Shown here: in pieces, positions 1 to 7,933 of the stretch
Layout of the letters: the number at the start of each line of letters is the position of its first letter
Position numbering within the stretch: the first letter of the stretch is position 1
NCBI RefSeq assembly: GCF_042180575.1
Contig: NZ_CP170094.1
Coordinates: 3,286,001 to 3,350,000 of the forward strand
From: Bernardetia sp042180575
GTDB taxonomy: Bacteria; Bacteroidota; Bacteroidia; Cytophagales; Bernardetiaceae
DNA length: 64,000 bases
Direction: 5' to 3'
Notes under the pieces: generated by a model
Seen by the model: the letters and a program-made list of their open reading frames with translations, nothing else
What the model was told of the DNA's origin: nothing
Database searches by the model: none
Position numbers and translations under genes: made by a program

Positions 1-860
1 AAATCTCCTAATGAAGGTGCAACAATGGAAGAAGCATAATAACGAGCATTAAAGAGAATTGTAGGCAAAACACTATTAGGCAATTCTAAGAAAAGCATCA
101 AAAAACGAATCCCTATAAATGTACTCAAAAGCGTAAAAAAGGCATACCAAACCTGTCCTTGTCTCAAAAAATAAAGCATCGAAACTCTAGCTTGTAAAAA
201 CACAAAAACACAAGCAATAATCATAAAGAAAAGTACAGTATAGTTTTGTGAAGATTGCCAACTATAATCTGAAGGAAAGATAAGTGCAAAAAGTAAGTTG
301 CTTCCTGTTCCATAAACTCTATATGAAGAACCTTCTGGATTGAGTTGAAGACTAATATCAGAAGTAGAAAAAAGTTTTGGATTAACACCTAAAGTCAGAA
401 ATTGATTATAAATTTTATATTCAGAAGCTAGTGGAATCAAAACCACCCCTGTCATATTATCATACTTGGTAACTATGATTTTCTGTTTTACTAAAAACAA
501 CCCTTTTGGCGTTTCGATGGTGTATTCTGAATAGTTATTTTTGAGTTGATCGTAGGAAAGTAAATAGGTATTATCTGTCCAAAAAAGCAATTCACTATTT
601 CTAAAAATATAAATTGGATATTTTTCTGTGTTGGAAGTGAGTAGCGAAAAGTCTAATTTCTTGTAATTCTGAATGACTGCTTCTTCTAATTTTGTAAGTT
701 CTATCTCTGCAACTTCTAATTCTCTATCTACCTTTTTTCTGACTTCTTGTGTGTATTCGTTGTAATCCTTTGTATTTACCAAAAAATATCGAAACCCCAA
801 ACCAGCCAACAATGCAGCTAAAGCAATAAATAAGAAAGAATACGAAACTGATTTTGACAT
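1..860 (-). CDS. Membrane sensor-like protein, N-terminal part (partial)
   Basis: The reading frame opens with ATG at 858-860 on the minus strand (MSKSVSYSFLFIALAALL) and runs off the left edge of the window without a stop, so about 286 residues are visible. A membrane segment lies near residues 5-25, then an extracytoplasmic region of about 170 residues with a short coiled-coil-like stretch (DRELEVAEIELTKLEEA), then at least two further membrane segments around residues 200-245. This layout (membrane segment, periplasmic sensor, several membrane helices) is usual for Bacteroidota sensor kinases, but no kinase domain is inside the window, so the function is inference. No recognisable family motif is visible. 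Confidence 0.7.
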   Translation of the reverse strand, partial: MSKSVSYSFLFIALAALLAGLGFRYFLVNTKDYNEYTQEVRKKVDRELEVAEIELTKLEEAVIQNYKKLDFSLLTSNTEKYPIYIFRNSELLFWTDNTYLLSYDQLKNNYSEYTIETPKGLFLVKQKIIVTKYDNMTGVVLIPLASEYKIYNQFLTLGVNPKLFSTSDISLQLNPEGSSYRVYGTGSNLLFALIFPSDYSWQSSQNYTVLFFMIIACVFVFLQARVSMLYFLRQGQVWYAFFTLLSTFIGIRFLMLFLELPNSVLPTILFNARYYASSIVAPSLGD

Positions 861-1001
861 ATTTTTTAGCAGAAAAATGCAGAAGTAATTAGCTTATTTT
901 TAGTCTCAAATTTTGAACCTTAAATTTTTGCTTGTTTAAAAGTAACAAAATTCAATATAAGAAAGCTATAAAAACTCTGTTCTACCAATAAATCATTGAA
1001 A

Positions 1002-1859
1002 CTATTTATTTTTTTTAATTCTGACAAACAAAAAAACAAGTGCAAAAATAACTCCTGCTACACTCGTCATCGAACCTGCAATGGAAGCATTGAGAAAAGA
1101 AGCTGTATAATACCCCAAAATAGCTGTAATTATTCCAATAAAACAGGATAGAAAAAGCATTTTTTTGAAATTAGTTGTCAGTAAATAAGCTGTTGCTGGA
1201 GGAACAACCAAAAAAGAAAGTACCAAAACTGCTCCCACAGACTCAAAAGCTGCCACTGTAGCCAACGAAACCAAACTCATCAGCGAATAATGCCAAACTG
1301 AAACATTGATACCAATAGCCGAAGCAAAAGAAGGGTCAAAGGTTGTGAGTAGCATTTCTTTATAAAAAACAGTAACAAAAAATAGAATAATCAAAAGTAC
1401 AGAACCAATCCACCAAGCAGCCTTTGCACCCAAGTTCAGTATTGCACCATCATCCAAATCTATGCGCCAAACGTGAAGAGGAACATACGCAATTTCACCA
1501 AAAAGCACACATTCAGCATCTAAATCTACTTTACTAGCAAAAACTGAAATTAGAATCACACCCAAAGCAAAAAGAGATGTAAAAGAAACTCCAATAGAAG
1601 CATCAGTTTGTAACTTGCCTTGTTTGTGTAAAAACTCTATTAAAAGTGTCGTAAAAACTCCTAAAATAGCAGCACCAATCAACATAAAAATAGAATCAAA
1701 ACGCTGAACAATCAAAAAAGCAATCACAATTCCAGGCAAAACAGCATGAGAAATTGCATCTCCTACCATCGCCATTTTGCGTAAAACCAAAAAACAGCCT
1801 AAAATTGCACAACTAACAGCTACCAAAATACCGACCAATATTATCTGAAAATCATTCAT
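1002..1859 (-). CDS. Metal ABC transporter permease (ABC-3 family, Zn/Mn type)
   Basis: The 285-residue protein is hydrophobic throughout, with about eight membrane helices, and matches the ZnuB/TroC/MntB family of inner-membrane permeases that move Zn2+, Mn2+ or Fe2+ with an ATPase and a periplasmic metal-binding protein. Family landmarks visible are the N-terminal GCFLVLRKMAMVGDAISHAV, the acidic Asp-Ala-Ser-Ile-Gly segment after helix 3, and ESVGAVLVLSFLVVPPATAY near residue 200. Length is normal for the family. The flanking genes are a sensor-like protein and a divergently placed monooxygenase, so the ATPase and binding-protein genes are not adjacent. Which metal is carried cannot be told from the sequence. 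Confidence 0.88.
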   Translation of the reverse strand: MNDFQIILVGILVAVSCAILGCFLVLRKMAMVGDAISHAVLPGIVIAFLIVQRFDSIFMLIGAAILGVFTTLLIEFLHKQGKLQTDASIGVSFTSLFALGVILISVFASKVDLDAECVLFGEIAYVPLHVWRIDLDDGAILNLGAKAAWWIGSVLLIILFFVTVFYKEMLLTTFDPSFASAIGINVSVWHYSLMSLVSLATVAAFESVGAVLVLSFLVVPPATAYLLTTNFKKMLFLSCFIGIITAILGYYTASFLNASIAGSMTSVAGVIFALVFLFVRIKKNK

Positions 1860-2052
1860 TGAAAAAATTGAAATAACCTAAATTTTAGATAAAACAAACT
1901 TAAATTTGTAAATTCATTGTAGCCTATTTCACTTTGAAGAGATAAGCTATTTATTATAAAGATACTTCTAACCCAAAAGTTAGATAAATCTAAAACAAAT
2001 TTAGTATAAAATTTAGACAAACTTTTAAACCTAATTTAAACCCATCCTACAA

Positions 2053-2352
2053 ATGAACTTATTACGTGTCGTCAGAATGACTTTTGAAGAAAAATATATT
2101 CAAGATTTTATTGATAACTTTGAAGAAAACAAACAGAAAATTCGTCATTTTGAAGGATGTAAACATTTAGAATTATGGCAAGATGCTCATAATCCGTGTA
2201 TTTTTCTGACATACAGCCATTGGGAAAATGAAGAGAAGTTGAATAACTATAGAGACTCTGAGCTTTTTGGAAATGTTTGGAAGAAAACAAAACAATGGTT
2301 TGCTGAGAAACCTATTGCTTTTTCGTCGTTTCAGAAGTCTTTGGTAGAATAA
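2053..2352 (+). CDS. Antibiotic biosynthesis monooxygenase (ABM) domain protein
   Basis: A 99-residue single-domain protein of the ABM/dimeric alpha-beta barrel superfamily: beta strand (LLRVVRMTF), helix with many charged residues (IQDFIDNFEENKQKIRHFEGC), then two strands (HLELWQDAHNPCIFLTYSHW) and a terminal helix containing the typical aromatic pattern NVWKKTKQWFAEKP. Such proteins dimerise and are heme-degrading, quinol-oxidising or of unknown substrate; nothing here fixes the substrate. The start at 2053 gives the complete first strand. A bidirectional terminator follows at once. It stands alone, divergent from the metal permease; a weak TAnnTTTG box is seen at 1901-1908. Confidence 0.82.
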   Translation: MNLLRVVRMTFEEKYIQDFIDNFEENKQKIRHFEGCKHLELWQDAHNPCIFLTYSHWENEEKLNNYRDSELFGNVWKKTKQWFAEKPIAFSSFQKSLVE

Positions 2353-2375
2353 GGAATAATTACGAATACATTTGC

Positions 2376-2416
2376 AAAAAAAAAAGAATCACATTTTAAA
2401 TAATGGGATTCCTTTT
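2376..2416. terminator. Bidirectional Rho-independent terminator
   Basis: An A-run leads into a stem (AAAAGAATCaCATT, 2382-2395) that pairs with AATGgGATTCcTTTT (2402-2416) around a 6-base loop. It lies between the convergent ABM gene and the coiled-coil gene and has A/T tracts on both sides, so it can serve both. Confidence 0.65.
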
Positions 2417-2444
2417 CTATATATTTTAATTTTCAATTTTTACT

Positions 2445-2906
2445 TTATGCAATATTAAATTTACGCTTATTGAGCGTTTTTAATTCTTCTTTTATTTCCT
2501 CTTTTTTTAAGTCATTTTCTAAAATAGAAAGATATGATTGTAAATTTTTGAGTAATTGTTCGAATTTTTGGAGAAAAATTTCTATAGGTTCTGAAATATT
2601 GCTTTTCATTAAAACACCTAACGAATTATAAGTTGTTTCTACTACTTTTTCTACTTCTTGCGTTTTATGAAATTGCCTTTTTGCATACTCTAAATCTGCG
2701 TGTTGCCAAGCCCAATTTTTTAATTTTTCAACAGAACTATTCATTTCAGTAACTTTTTTTGTGTTGTTTTGAATAATTGAAAGGTTTCTTTCATTTGGAT
2801 TAGCAAAAAATTCAAATACAACACCTACAAGTGAGGAAATATCAGTTGTGTTTATAGTTAGAATAGGTTGTGGAGAAGTGAACATGTTTAAAGAATTATT
2901 AGACAA
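2445..2906 (-). CDS. Hypothetical coiled-coil protein
   Basis: The 153-residue protein belongs to no family I recognise. It has no signal peptide or membrane segment. Residues 30-80 and 100-150 are rich in Glu, Lys, Asn and Leu with heptad-like spacing (EIFLQKFEQLLKNLQSYLSI, ENDLKKEEIKEELKTLNKRK), so it is probably an elongated helical or coiled-coil cytoplasmic protein. It is isolated, with more than 500 bases of non-coding DNA upstream on its 5' side, and shares a terminator region with the convergent ABM gene. Codon use looks like its neighbours, which supports it as a real gene. Confidence 0.6.
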   Translation of the reverse strand: MSNNSLNMFTSPQPILTINTTDISSLVGVVFEFFANPNERNLSIIQNNTKKVTEMNSSVEKLKNWAWQHADLEYAKRQFHKTQEVEKVVETTYNSLGVLMKSNISEPIEIFLQKFEQLLKNLQSYLSILENDLKKEEIKEELKTLNKRKFNIA

Positions 2907-3391
2907 TTTATTAAGTAATATAGATAGGTTGAAAACAAATAAAGATGTGCTATTTCTGACTGAAAATCAGCGTTTTATTTGAATAAATGTAAAGATTAAA
3001 AAATAATTAGTAGTCGTTGTGAAATCTGTTTTTATATACGGACACTTTATAAAAATAGTTGTCAATTTTTCAATTTTGTTTAAATTCTTAATAATTTCTT
3101 ACTTTAGTAATAGATTATTCACTTTCTATCTGTCATTACTAACCCTTTCTGTACGATGATATAGTATTTTTCTTGTACCCTACCATTTTTTTGTAACTGG
3201 TTAGTGAGTGATTTATATGATGAGATACAGAATAATAATATTATAGACCATTTTGTAAATTGCAGTTTTTTATTAAAAAATGTAATTAACATTCAAAAAG
3301 TCGGTGTTTTTATCTCTTTAATCCGTAAAATCTGTGTGTTATAAAAATAATAGGGTAAAGTAGTATTACACTACAAGGATACACTATCATT
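2907..3391. other. Intergenic stretch with no recognised feature
   Basis: Very AT-rich DNA between the divergent coiled-coil gene and the dienoyl-CoA reductase gene. Every frame is closed by frequent stops, and I see no RNA gene, repeat or terminator; it must hold the promoter of the minus-strand gene but no clear TAnnTTTG box was found. Confidence 0.5.
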
Positions 3392-3435
3392 TAGAAACAA
3401 AAAATTGTTTCTACTTACAAAATCTATTATCTTAG
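3392..3435 (+). promoter_or_regulatory. Promoter with overlapping palindromic operator
   Basis: A perfect inverted repeat TAGAAAC-N8-GTTTCTA lies at 3392-3413. Its right half covers a TTG (3405-3407) that sits 20 bases ahead of TATCTTAG (3428-3435), a near match to the Bacteroidota -7 box TAnnTTTG. The predicted transcript would start near 3442 and lead into the gene at 3476. An operator on top of the -33 element suggests a repressor of the TetR or similar type; the regulator is not in the window. Confidence 0.45.
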
Positions 3436-3475
3436 ACAAAAATTTTTTATAAAATAAACTTAACTAAATATAGCT

Positions 3476-4387
3476 ATGGAAAATGACAAACCAACCTACG
3501 CACACCCTATGATGCGTGAAGATGCACTCAAAGGAAAAACTATTGTTATTACAGGTGGTGGTACAGGTTTAGGTCGTGCAATGGGAACATATTTTTTAAA
3601 ACTGGGAGCTAACCTTGTCATTACAAGTCGTAAATTAGATGTTTTGGAAAAAACAGCTAAAGAAATGGAAGAAGAAACAGGTGGAACAGTACTTCCTTTG
3701 GCATGTGATGTACGTGATTATGACCAAATTGAAAAGATGCTTAAAGATTCTGTTGAAAGATTTGGAAGTATTGATGGACTTCTTAATAATGCAGCAGGAA
3801 ATTTTATTAGTCCGACAGAAAGATTGTCGCATCGTGCGTATGATACAATCGTTGATATTGTTTTGAAAGGAACGTATTATTGTACACTTGCTTTTGGAAA
3901 ATATTGGATTGAATCAGGAAAGGCTGATAATTATGCTAACCCTAAAACAGTTTTGAGTATCGTAACTACGTATGCAGAAACAGGTTCAGGTTATGTTGTT
4001 CCTTCGGCGACTTCGAAAGCTGGCGTTGTGGCTCTTACCAAATCTCTAGCCGTAGAATGGGCAAAATATGGTATTCGTTTCAATGGTATTGCACCAGGAG
4101 CATTTCCTACTAAAGGAGCTTGGGAACGCTTGATGCCTAAAAATTTACAAGATAAATTTGATATTAAAAATCGTGTTCCTTCTCAAAGAGTAGGCGACCA
4201 TCAAGAATTAGCTAATCTTGCAGCCTATCTTATTTCTGATTATTCTGCTTATATCAATGGGCAAATTATTACGATTGATGGTGGCGAAGTAGCACAAGGT
4301 TCTGGACAGTTCTCTATGTTAGAGCATGTTCCTCAAGATATGTGGGATATGGTCGAACAAATGACTCGTAGTGCAAAAAGTAGTTAA
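3476..4387 (+). CDS. 2,4-dienoyl-CoA reductase-like SDR oxidoreductase
   Basis: A 303-residue short-chain dehydrogenase with an NAD(P)-binding TGGGTGLG at about residues 23-30, NNAAGNF at about 107 and the segment SGYVVPSATSKAGV where most SDRs have YxxxK. The Ser-x3-Lys there, together with WAKYGIRFNGIAPG, is the pattern of the mitochondrial and bacterial 2,4-dienoyl-CoA reductases (DECR type), which use NADPH to reduce the dienoyl-CoA formed when unsaturated fatty acids pass through beta-oxidation. It is cytoplasmic. It sits behind a promoter with a palindromic operator, so it is likely induced, perhaps by fatty acids. The next gene is 89 bases away behind a hairpin. The name is family-level inference; a related enoyl reductase role cannot be excluded. 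Confidence 0.85.
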   Translation: MENDKPTYAHPMMREDALKGKTIVITGGGTGLGRAMGTYFLKLGANLVITSRKLDVLEKTAKEMEEETGGTVLPLACDVRDYDQIEKMLKDSVERFGSIDGLLNNAAGNFISPTERLSHRAYDTIVDIVLKGTYYCTLAFGKYWIESGKADNYANPKTVLSIVTTYAETGSGYVVPSATSKAGVVALTKSLAVEWAKYGIRFNGIAPGAFPTKGAWERLMPKNLQDKFDIKNRVPSQRVGDHQELANLAAYLISDYSAYINGQIITIDGGEVAQGSGQFSMLEHVPQDMWDMVEQMTRSAKSS

Positions 4388-4397
4388 ATTCTAAATC

Positions 4398-4466
4398 AAT
4401 TACGAATTAAAAATTACGGATTACGCAGTTTTTAATTCGTAATTTTTAATCCGTAATCCGTAATTT
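4398..4466. repeat. Inverted repeat of the ATTACGAATTAAAAATTACG type
   Basis: Left arm ATTACGAATTAAAAATTAC (4399-4417) continuing to 4425, and a right arm at 4431-4466 that is its imperfect reverse complement, enclose a 5-base loop. The same word occurs at 58818-58838 and, as TAATTCGTAATT units, at 8758-8790, so it is a dispersed intergenic repeat. It may also weaken transcription between the two flanking genes. Confidence 0.7.
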
Positions 4467-4476
4467 TACCTAAGTT

Positions 4477-5019
4477 ATGCAAATCAAAAAAGATGATAGC
4501 CTTTTACTTTTCATTGATGTACAAGAAAAATTATTTCCTCATATAGATAAGCATTTTGAGTTAGAAAAAAAGCTCAATCAGCTTGTTGAAGGAATGCAGG
4601 TTTTAGAAATTCCGATTATTGTTACAGAACAATACATAAAAGGACTAGGAAAGACAATCAGTTCAGTTTCTGAAAAGCTAAATAAAAATACAGCTATTTT
4701 CGAAAAGATGACTTTTAGTTGTATGCAAAATTCAGAAATTGCAGCAGCTATCGAAAAAAGTGGAAAAAGAACAATCATTTTAGCAGGAATAGAAGCACAT
4801 ATTTGTGTTCTTCAAACAGCTTTAGATTTGTGTGCAGAAGGTTTTGATGTTGCTTTGGTTCTTGATGCAGTTGGTTCTAGAAGTGAAGAGAATAAAAGCA
4901 TTTCTGTTTTGAGATTACAAAATAAAGTAGCTTTTACAAGTGTAGAATCTGTACTTTTTGAGCTTTGTGAAGTGGCAGGAACGGAGCAATTTAAAGCTAT
5001 TTCTAAGATTATTAAATAG
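4477..5019 (+). CDS. Isochorismatase-family cysteine hydrolase (YcaC/nicotinamidase-like)
   Basis: A 180-residue isochorismatase-fold hydrolase. The expected catalytic triad is present: Asp14 in FIDVQEKLFP, Lys77 in FEKMTFSC and Cys110 in LAGIEAHICVLQT. The family cleaves amides or vinyl ethers; the short form with the IEAHICV motif is typical of YcaC-like hydrolases whose substrates are mostly unknown. The extra residues needed for metal binding in nicotinamidases (D-x-H) are not obvious, so a nicotinamidase role is unlikely. It is cytoplasmic, follows the dienoyl-CoA reductase by 89 bases on the same strand and may be partly co-transcribed through the intervening hairpin. Confidence 0.85.
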   Translation: MQIKKDDSLLLFIDVQEKLFPHIDKHFELEKKLNQLVEGMQVLEIPIIVTEQYIKGLGKTISSVSEKLNKNTAIFEKMTFSCMQNSEIAAAIEKSGKRTIILAGIEAHICVLQTALDLCAEGFDVALVLDAVGSRSEENKSISVLRLQNKVAFTSVESVLFELCEVAGTEQFKAISKIIK

Positions 5020-5159
5020 GGTATTTTGTTGTTGATGGAGAGACCAACAACGGCAAATAAAGATAATGCTAGAATAATATAAAAAAATGGAATCAGAAAT
5101 ACTAGCTTGTCGTATATATCCTTTACCTACCAAATGGAACTAATTATTTTGAACAAGAT

Positions 5160-5501
5160 TTGATTATAAGAAATAAAATAATTGAATTATTTGATTATTG
5201 TCAAATCTTTGAAGCTATTATTTATGATAAAGGCTGGGAGTTTTTATTCAAAAATTATAGCCTAAAAGAACTCATTGAAATAGATAAAGAAAGTGGTTGG
5301 TTTGATGATGAAGATACAGGAGAAACAATAAAATCTTTTTATTACTATTCTTTTTTAAGTGGTTTCAATCCCTTAACAATGCAGTATGGAAATTATTTCG
5401 AATTTACTAATGTTTTTCAAAGTGTAGAAGGAAATACTGGTGAAATTGATTGGGAAAAAATTTATAATCTTAAAAATAATGGTAACTATTTAGGTAGTTA
5501 G
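5160..5501 (+). CDS. Hypothetical protein, probably frameshifted at its 5' end
   Basis: An open frame of 113 codons that can only start at TTG 5160, with no ATG or GTG near. It encodes an acidic, aromatic-rich soluble protein (KSFYYYSFLSGFNPLTMQYG, EIDWEKIYNL) of no known family. The frame in fact stays open upstream to 5106 (encoding GTNYFEQDL just before the TTG), while an ATG at 5087 in another frame reads MESEILACRIYPLPTK before it stops. Joining the two near 5135 gives a smooth protein of about 138 residues, so the gene has probably suffered a one-base frameshift. Function unknown. Confidence 0.45.
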   Translation: MIIRNKIIELFDYCQIFEAIIYDKGWEFLFKNYSLKELIEIDKESGWFDDEDTGETIKSFYYYSFLSGFNPLTMQYGNYFEFTNVFQSVEGNTGEIDWEKIYNLKNNGNYLGS

Positions 5502-5944
5502 TTTCCATTTGACTTTTGCCCTTGACGTATTTTTTGAATTGTTTTAAATACATTTAATAATGAAATTATTGCAAAGAATCTATCCTTATAAAAAGAACAC
5601 CACCAAATTTTGAATAAAAAAAACTTTTGAAAAATCATAACTCTACATTTACTAAAAAGTTTATAGTAATACTATCAATTATCATTTTGTTTTATTCAAT
5701 TTCAAATAAACTAGACACGATACTCCCTGTTATAATATTTTTTATCAAAAAAAAATATTGCTAATTCATTCATTTTCAGTAATTTAGCATTTGAAAGCTC
5801 TAAAGATAATTTTCAAACTATTTTTGCAGCTAAAAATGATTCAAAATTTGTAAGAAAATTAGACAGAGAAGGACATTTTCATTGAAAATAACCTAACTCA
5901 AAATACAATCTCATCATAAAAACAAATTTTTAATAGAATTTTAC

Positions 5945-5975
5945 TTGCTAAATACAAATTACAAAAGTACCTTTG
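5945..5975 (+). promoter_or_regulatory. Strong Bacteroidota-type promoter without an obvious gene
   Basis: TTG at 5945-5947, a 20-base spacer and a perfect TAnnTTTG box, TACCTTTG, at 5968-5975, followed by GCACTCCC. This is one of the best promoter matches in the window, but the next intact gene (HU, 6504) is more than 500 bases away and has its own promoter. It could drive a small RNA or be left from a lost gene. Confidence 0.5.
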
Positions 5976-6150
5976 CACTCCCAAAAGGATTGACAACAAT
6001 CTGACAATGAAGTGGTTAGTTTTAGTATTTTATCAAAAAAAGTTAATTTATTAAACTATTACTTCAGAAAAAGATGAGAATTAATGGTCAAAAATAGGCT
6101 GTAAAAATCATGCTTTAAATTAGAATATATGTAGAAATCTATTTGAATAG

Positions 6151-6341
6151 TTTTATTATTCTGAATTTGATGTTTTTTACAATAGTTTGTTTGGATTTAT
6201 GGAGGCTTATCTTATTTGTTTGAACGTGACGTTTTACCCTTATTTGGAAGACAAACAACTAAATATCAATGGAATATAATTGGGAGAGTTTAAAAAAAAT
6301 AGTTTAGTTAGTAAGCTATTTTATAAATACTCAACCGAATT
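6151..6341 (+). pseudogene. Possible gene remnant
   Basis: From 6151 one frame reads FYYSEFDVFYNSLFGFMEAY and on for 42 codons to a TAA, then continues open for about 20 more codons to 6341. In the overlapping frame 6186-6293, WIYGGLSYLFERDVLPLFGR also reads like protein. Only one can be genuine and neither has a start or a full domain. I cannot assign a family; it is listed as a relic with low confidence. Confidence 0.2.
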
Positions 6342-6397
6342 CTAGATAAAAATTAGAATATAGGCTGAATATTTTATTTTGTCTATTATTTTGATTT

Positions 6398-6428
6398 TTG
6401 TTATCATACTTATTGAATTTTATTTTTG
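6398..6428 (+). promoter_or_regulatory. Promoter of the HU gene
   Basis: TTG at 6398-6400, a 20-base spacer and TATTTTTG at 6421-6428, a full match to the Bacteroidota TTG-N20-TAnnTTTG pattern. The predicted transcript starts near 6435, giving a leader of about 70 bases before the GTG at 6504. Confidence 0.6.
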
Positions 6429-6503
6429 ATACACTGATTTTGATAAATCAAGCTCATCAATGTCATTTAAAATTCATTCTTTTAACCCAAAAAAATAACC
6501 ACA

Positions 6504-6842
6504 GTGACTAAAGCAGATCTTATTGCAGAAATCGTTAATCGCACAGAAAAAGATAAATTAGACGTTCAAAATATCGTAGAAGAATTTTTTAATGTCGTAA
6601 AAGACAATATGGCAGATGGTGAGAACATTTATGTTCGTGGATTTGGAAGTTTTGTCAATAAAAAAAGAGCTAGAAAAGTAGCTCGTGATATTGCAGCTAA
6701 AAAACCAATGGTCATCGAACCTCATTTTGTGCCTAGTTTCAAACCAGCCAAAACATTTGTAGAAGCTGTAAAAAGTAGTGAAAAACTACTTGCAGAAGTA
6801 GAACTAGAAGAATCTGATAGAAGAATGAAAGCAACAGCTTAA
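6504..6842 (+). CDS. HU/IHF-family DNA-binding protein
   Basis: A 112-residue histone-like protein. Residues 1-45 form the helical dimerisation body (TKADLIAEIVNRT), followed by YVRGFGSFVNKKRA and the DNA-embracing arm with MVIEPHFVPSFKPAKTF at about residues 70-90, where the Pro that intercalates into DNA is expected. It bends DNA and packs the nucleoid. The usual length is about 90 residues; this one has a 20-residue acidic and then basic tail (EVELEESDRRMKATA). The start is GTG at 6504, chosen because it begins the conserved TKADLI helix exactly. It has its own promoter and is followed by a long inverted repeat and a TPR gene. Confidence 0.95.
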   Translation: MTKADLIAEIVNRTEKDKLDVQNIVEEFFNVVKDNMADGENIYVRGFGSFVNKKRARKVARDIAAKKPMVIEPHFVPSFKPAKTFVEAVKSSEKLLAEVELEESDRRMKATA

Positions 6843-6858
6843 TAAAATTGTAAATTAG

Positions 6859-6933
6859 TAGGTTAAAGGCTTGCCTTTGACAATGTTTGTGCCTTTTGAA
6901 ACAAATACACTCAAAGGCAAACCTTTTGACCTA
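6859..6933. repeat. Long imperfect inverted repeat downstream of HU
   Basis: The arm at 6859-6880 (TAGGTTAAAGGCTTGCCTTT plus two bases) is matched by its imperfect reverse complement at 6911-6933, with a 30-base loop. There is no U-tract, so it looks more like a REP-type palindrome than a terminator. Confidence 0.55.
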
Positions 6934-6983
6934 CAAATACATTATATTTTGGCTAGTTTTTACAAAAATAACATTCTTTATTT

Positions 6984-7919
6984 ATGCAAATCAAACAGTA
7001 TTCACTTATCGCAGCAGGAGTTGGATTGACAGCTCTTTTGGCCTTTTTGCCTAAAGGAGTTGTAAAAAATGATTCTGATGCTTCTGCAAATCGTGATAAA
7101 GGTGTTGTTTCGGCTTCTTCTTCTCTCAATCAAGAATTTAGTCAAGAAACTACTATTCCTGATGGACATAGTGAAGATGACGGACATGACCATAGTAATT
7201 CTAATTCAGAAGAAACCCATGATGCTACTGCACAGCACATGATGACTGTTTCAGAGGAAGATAAAGAATTAGTAAACTCAGCTCGTACTCTTTACTTTGA
7301 GGTTTCAAATAAGGCAAATGTAAGTCATAATGATGAACATCAAGCCTTAGAAAACTTTATTGAAAAGCTCAAAAAAATCAGTCTTTTTGATAGTGCAGCC
7401 TATTATTTGGCTCTTGAAGCAGAAGAAAACCCAACTTTAGGGCATAATCTTGCTGCTGCTGATGCCTATTATGAAGCCTCTGTTTTTGCTATTGATCCAA
7501 CAAAAGCAAGTGTGGCTTCTGAAAAAGCAAGAAAGTATTACGAATTGGTTTTGAAAGAAAACCCACAAAATACAGATGCCAAAGCGCAACTAGCAATGAC
7601 TTATGTAACAACTCCTAATCCGATGAAAGGAATTGCTATGCTTAGAGAAATTGTAGAGCAAGACCCAAATCATGCAAAAGCGATTGAAAATTTAGGTTTA
7701 CTTTCTGTTCAGTCTGGACAGTATGATAAAGCTGTTACTCGTTTTGAGAAATTGGTAGAACTCAAACCAGAAGATGTTTCGGCACATTTATATTTGGGAG
7801 TGAGCTACAAAGAAATAGGTGCAAAAGAAAAAGCCAGAAAAGAGTTAGAATTTGTCTTTGATAATGCAACTGACCCAGCTTTAAAAGATGCTGCTAAGGA
7901 ATATTTGAAAGGACTTTAA
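6984..7919 (+). CDS. TPR-repeat protein with N-terminal membrane anchor
   Basis: A 311-residue protein with one hydrophobic segment at residues 8-23 (LIAAGVGLTALLAFLP) that should anchor it in the inner membrane with the rest in the periplasm. A low-complexity His/Asp/Ser linker (DGHSEDDGHDHSNSNS) at about 60-80 could bind metal but may simply be a spacer. From about residue 155 come tetratricopeptide repeats, e.g. AKARKYYELVLKENPQNTDA-like and AIENLGLLSVQSGQYDKAVT, ending in a third repeat near 290. TPRs are protein-binding scaffolds. The order HU, TPR, small ribosomal protein, RNase G/E is one I associate with Cytophagales, but its partner is unknown. Confidence 0.8.
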   Translation: MQIKQYSLIAAGVGLTALLAFLPKGVVKNDSDASANRDKGVVSASSSLNQEFSQETTIPDGHSEDDGHDHSNSNSEETHDATAQHMMTVSEEDKELVNSARTLYFEVSNKANVSHNDEHQALENFIEKLKKISLFDSAAYYLALEAEENPTLGHNLAAADAYYEASVFAIDPTKASVASEKARKYYELVLKENPQNTDAKAQLAMTYVTTPNPMKGIAMLREIVEQDPNHAKAIENLGLLSVQSGQYDKAVTRFEKLVELKPEDVSAHLYLGVSYKEIGAKEKARKELEFVFDNATDPALKDAAKEYLKGL

Positions 7920-7933
7920 CTTTAGATAATAAG

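Larger units (their letters stand above)
5502..6397. other. Gene-free stretch, probably decayed coding DNA
   Basis: No complete gene is visible. Short open stretches in alternating frames read like protein, for example a membrane-like segment FIVILSIIILFYSISNKL near 5660-5710 followed after a run of nine A by about 39 codons in another frame (5761-5885), and further stretches at 6151-6341. A good promoter (5945-5975) sits inside with no gene after it. I read the stretch as the remains of one or more genes. Confidence 0.4.

Noticed and set aside
5028..5052. GTTGTTG/CAACAAC hairpin after the isochorismatase gene.
   Set aside because: Seven base pairs without a T-run; too weak to call a terminator.
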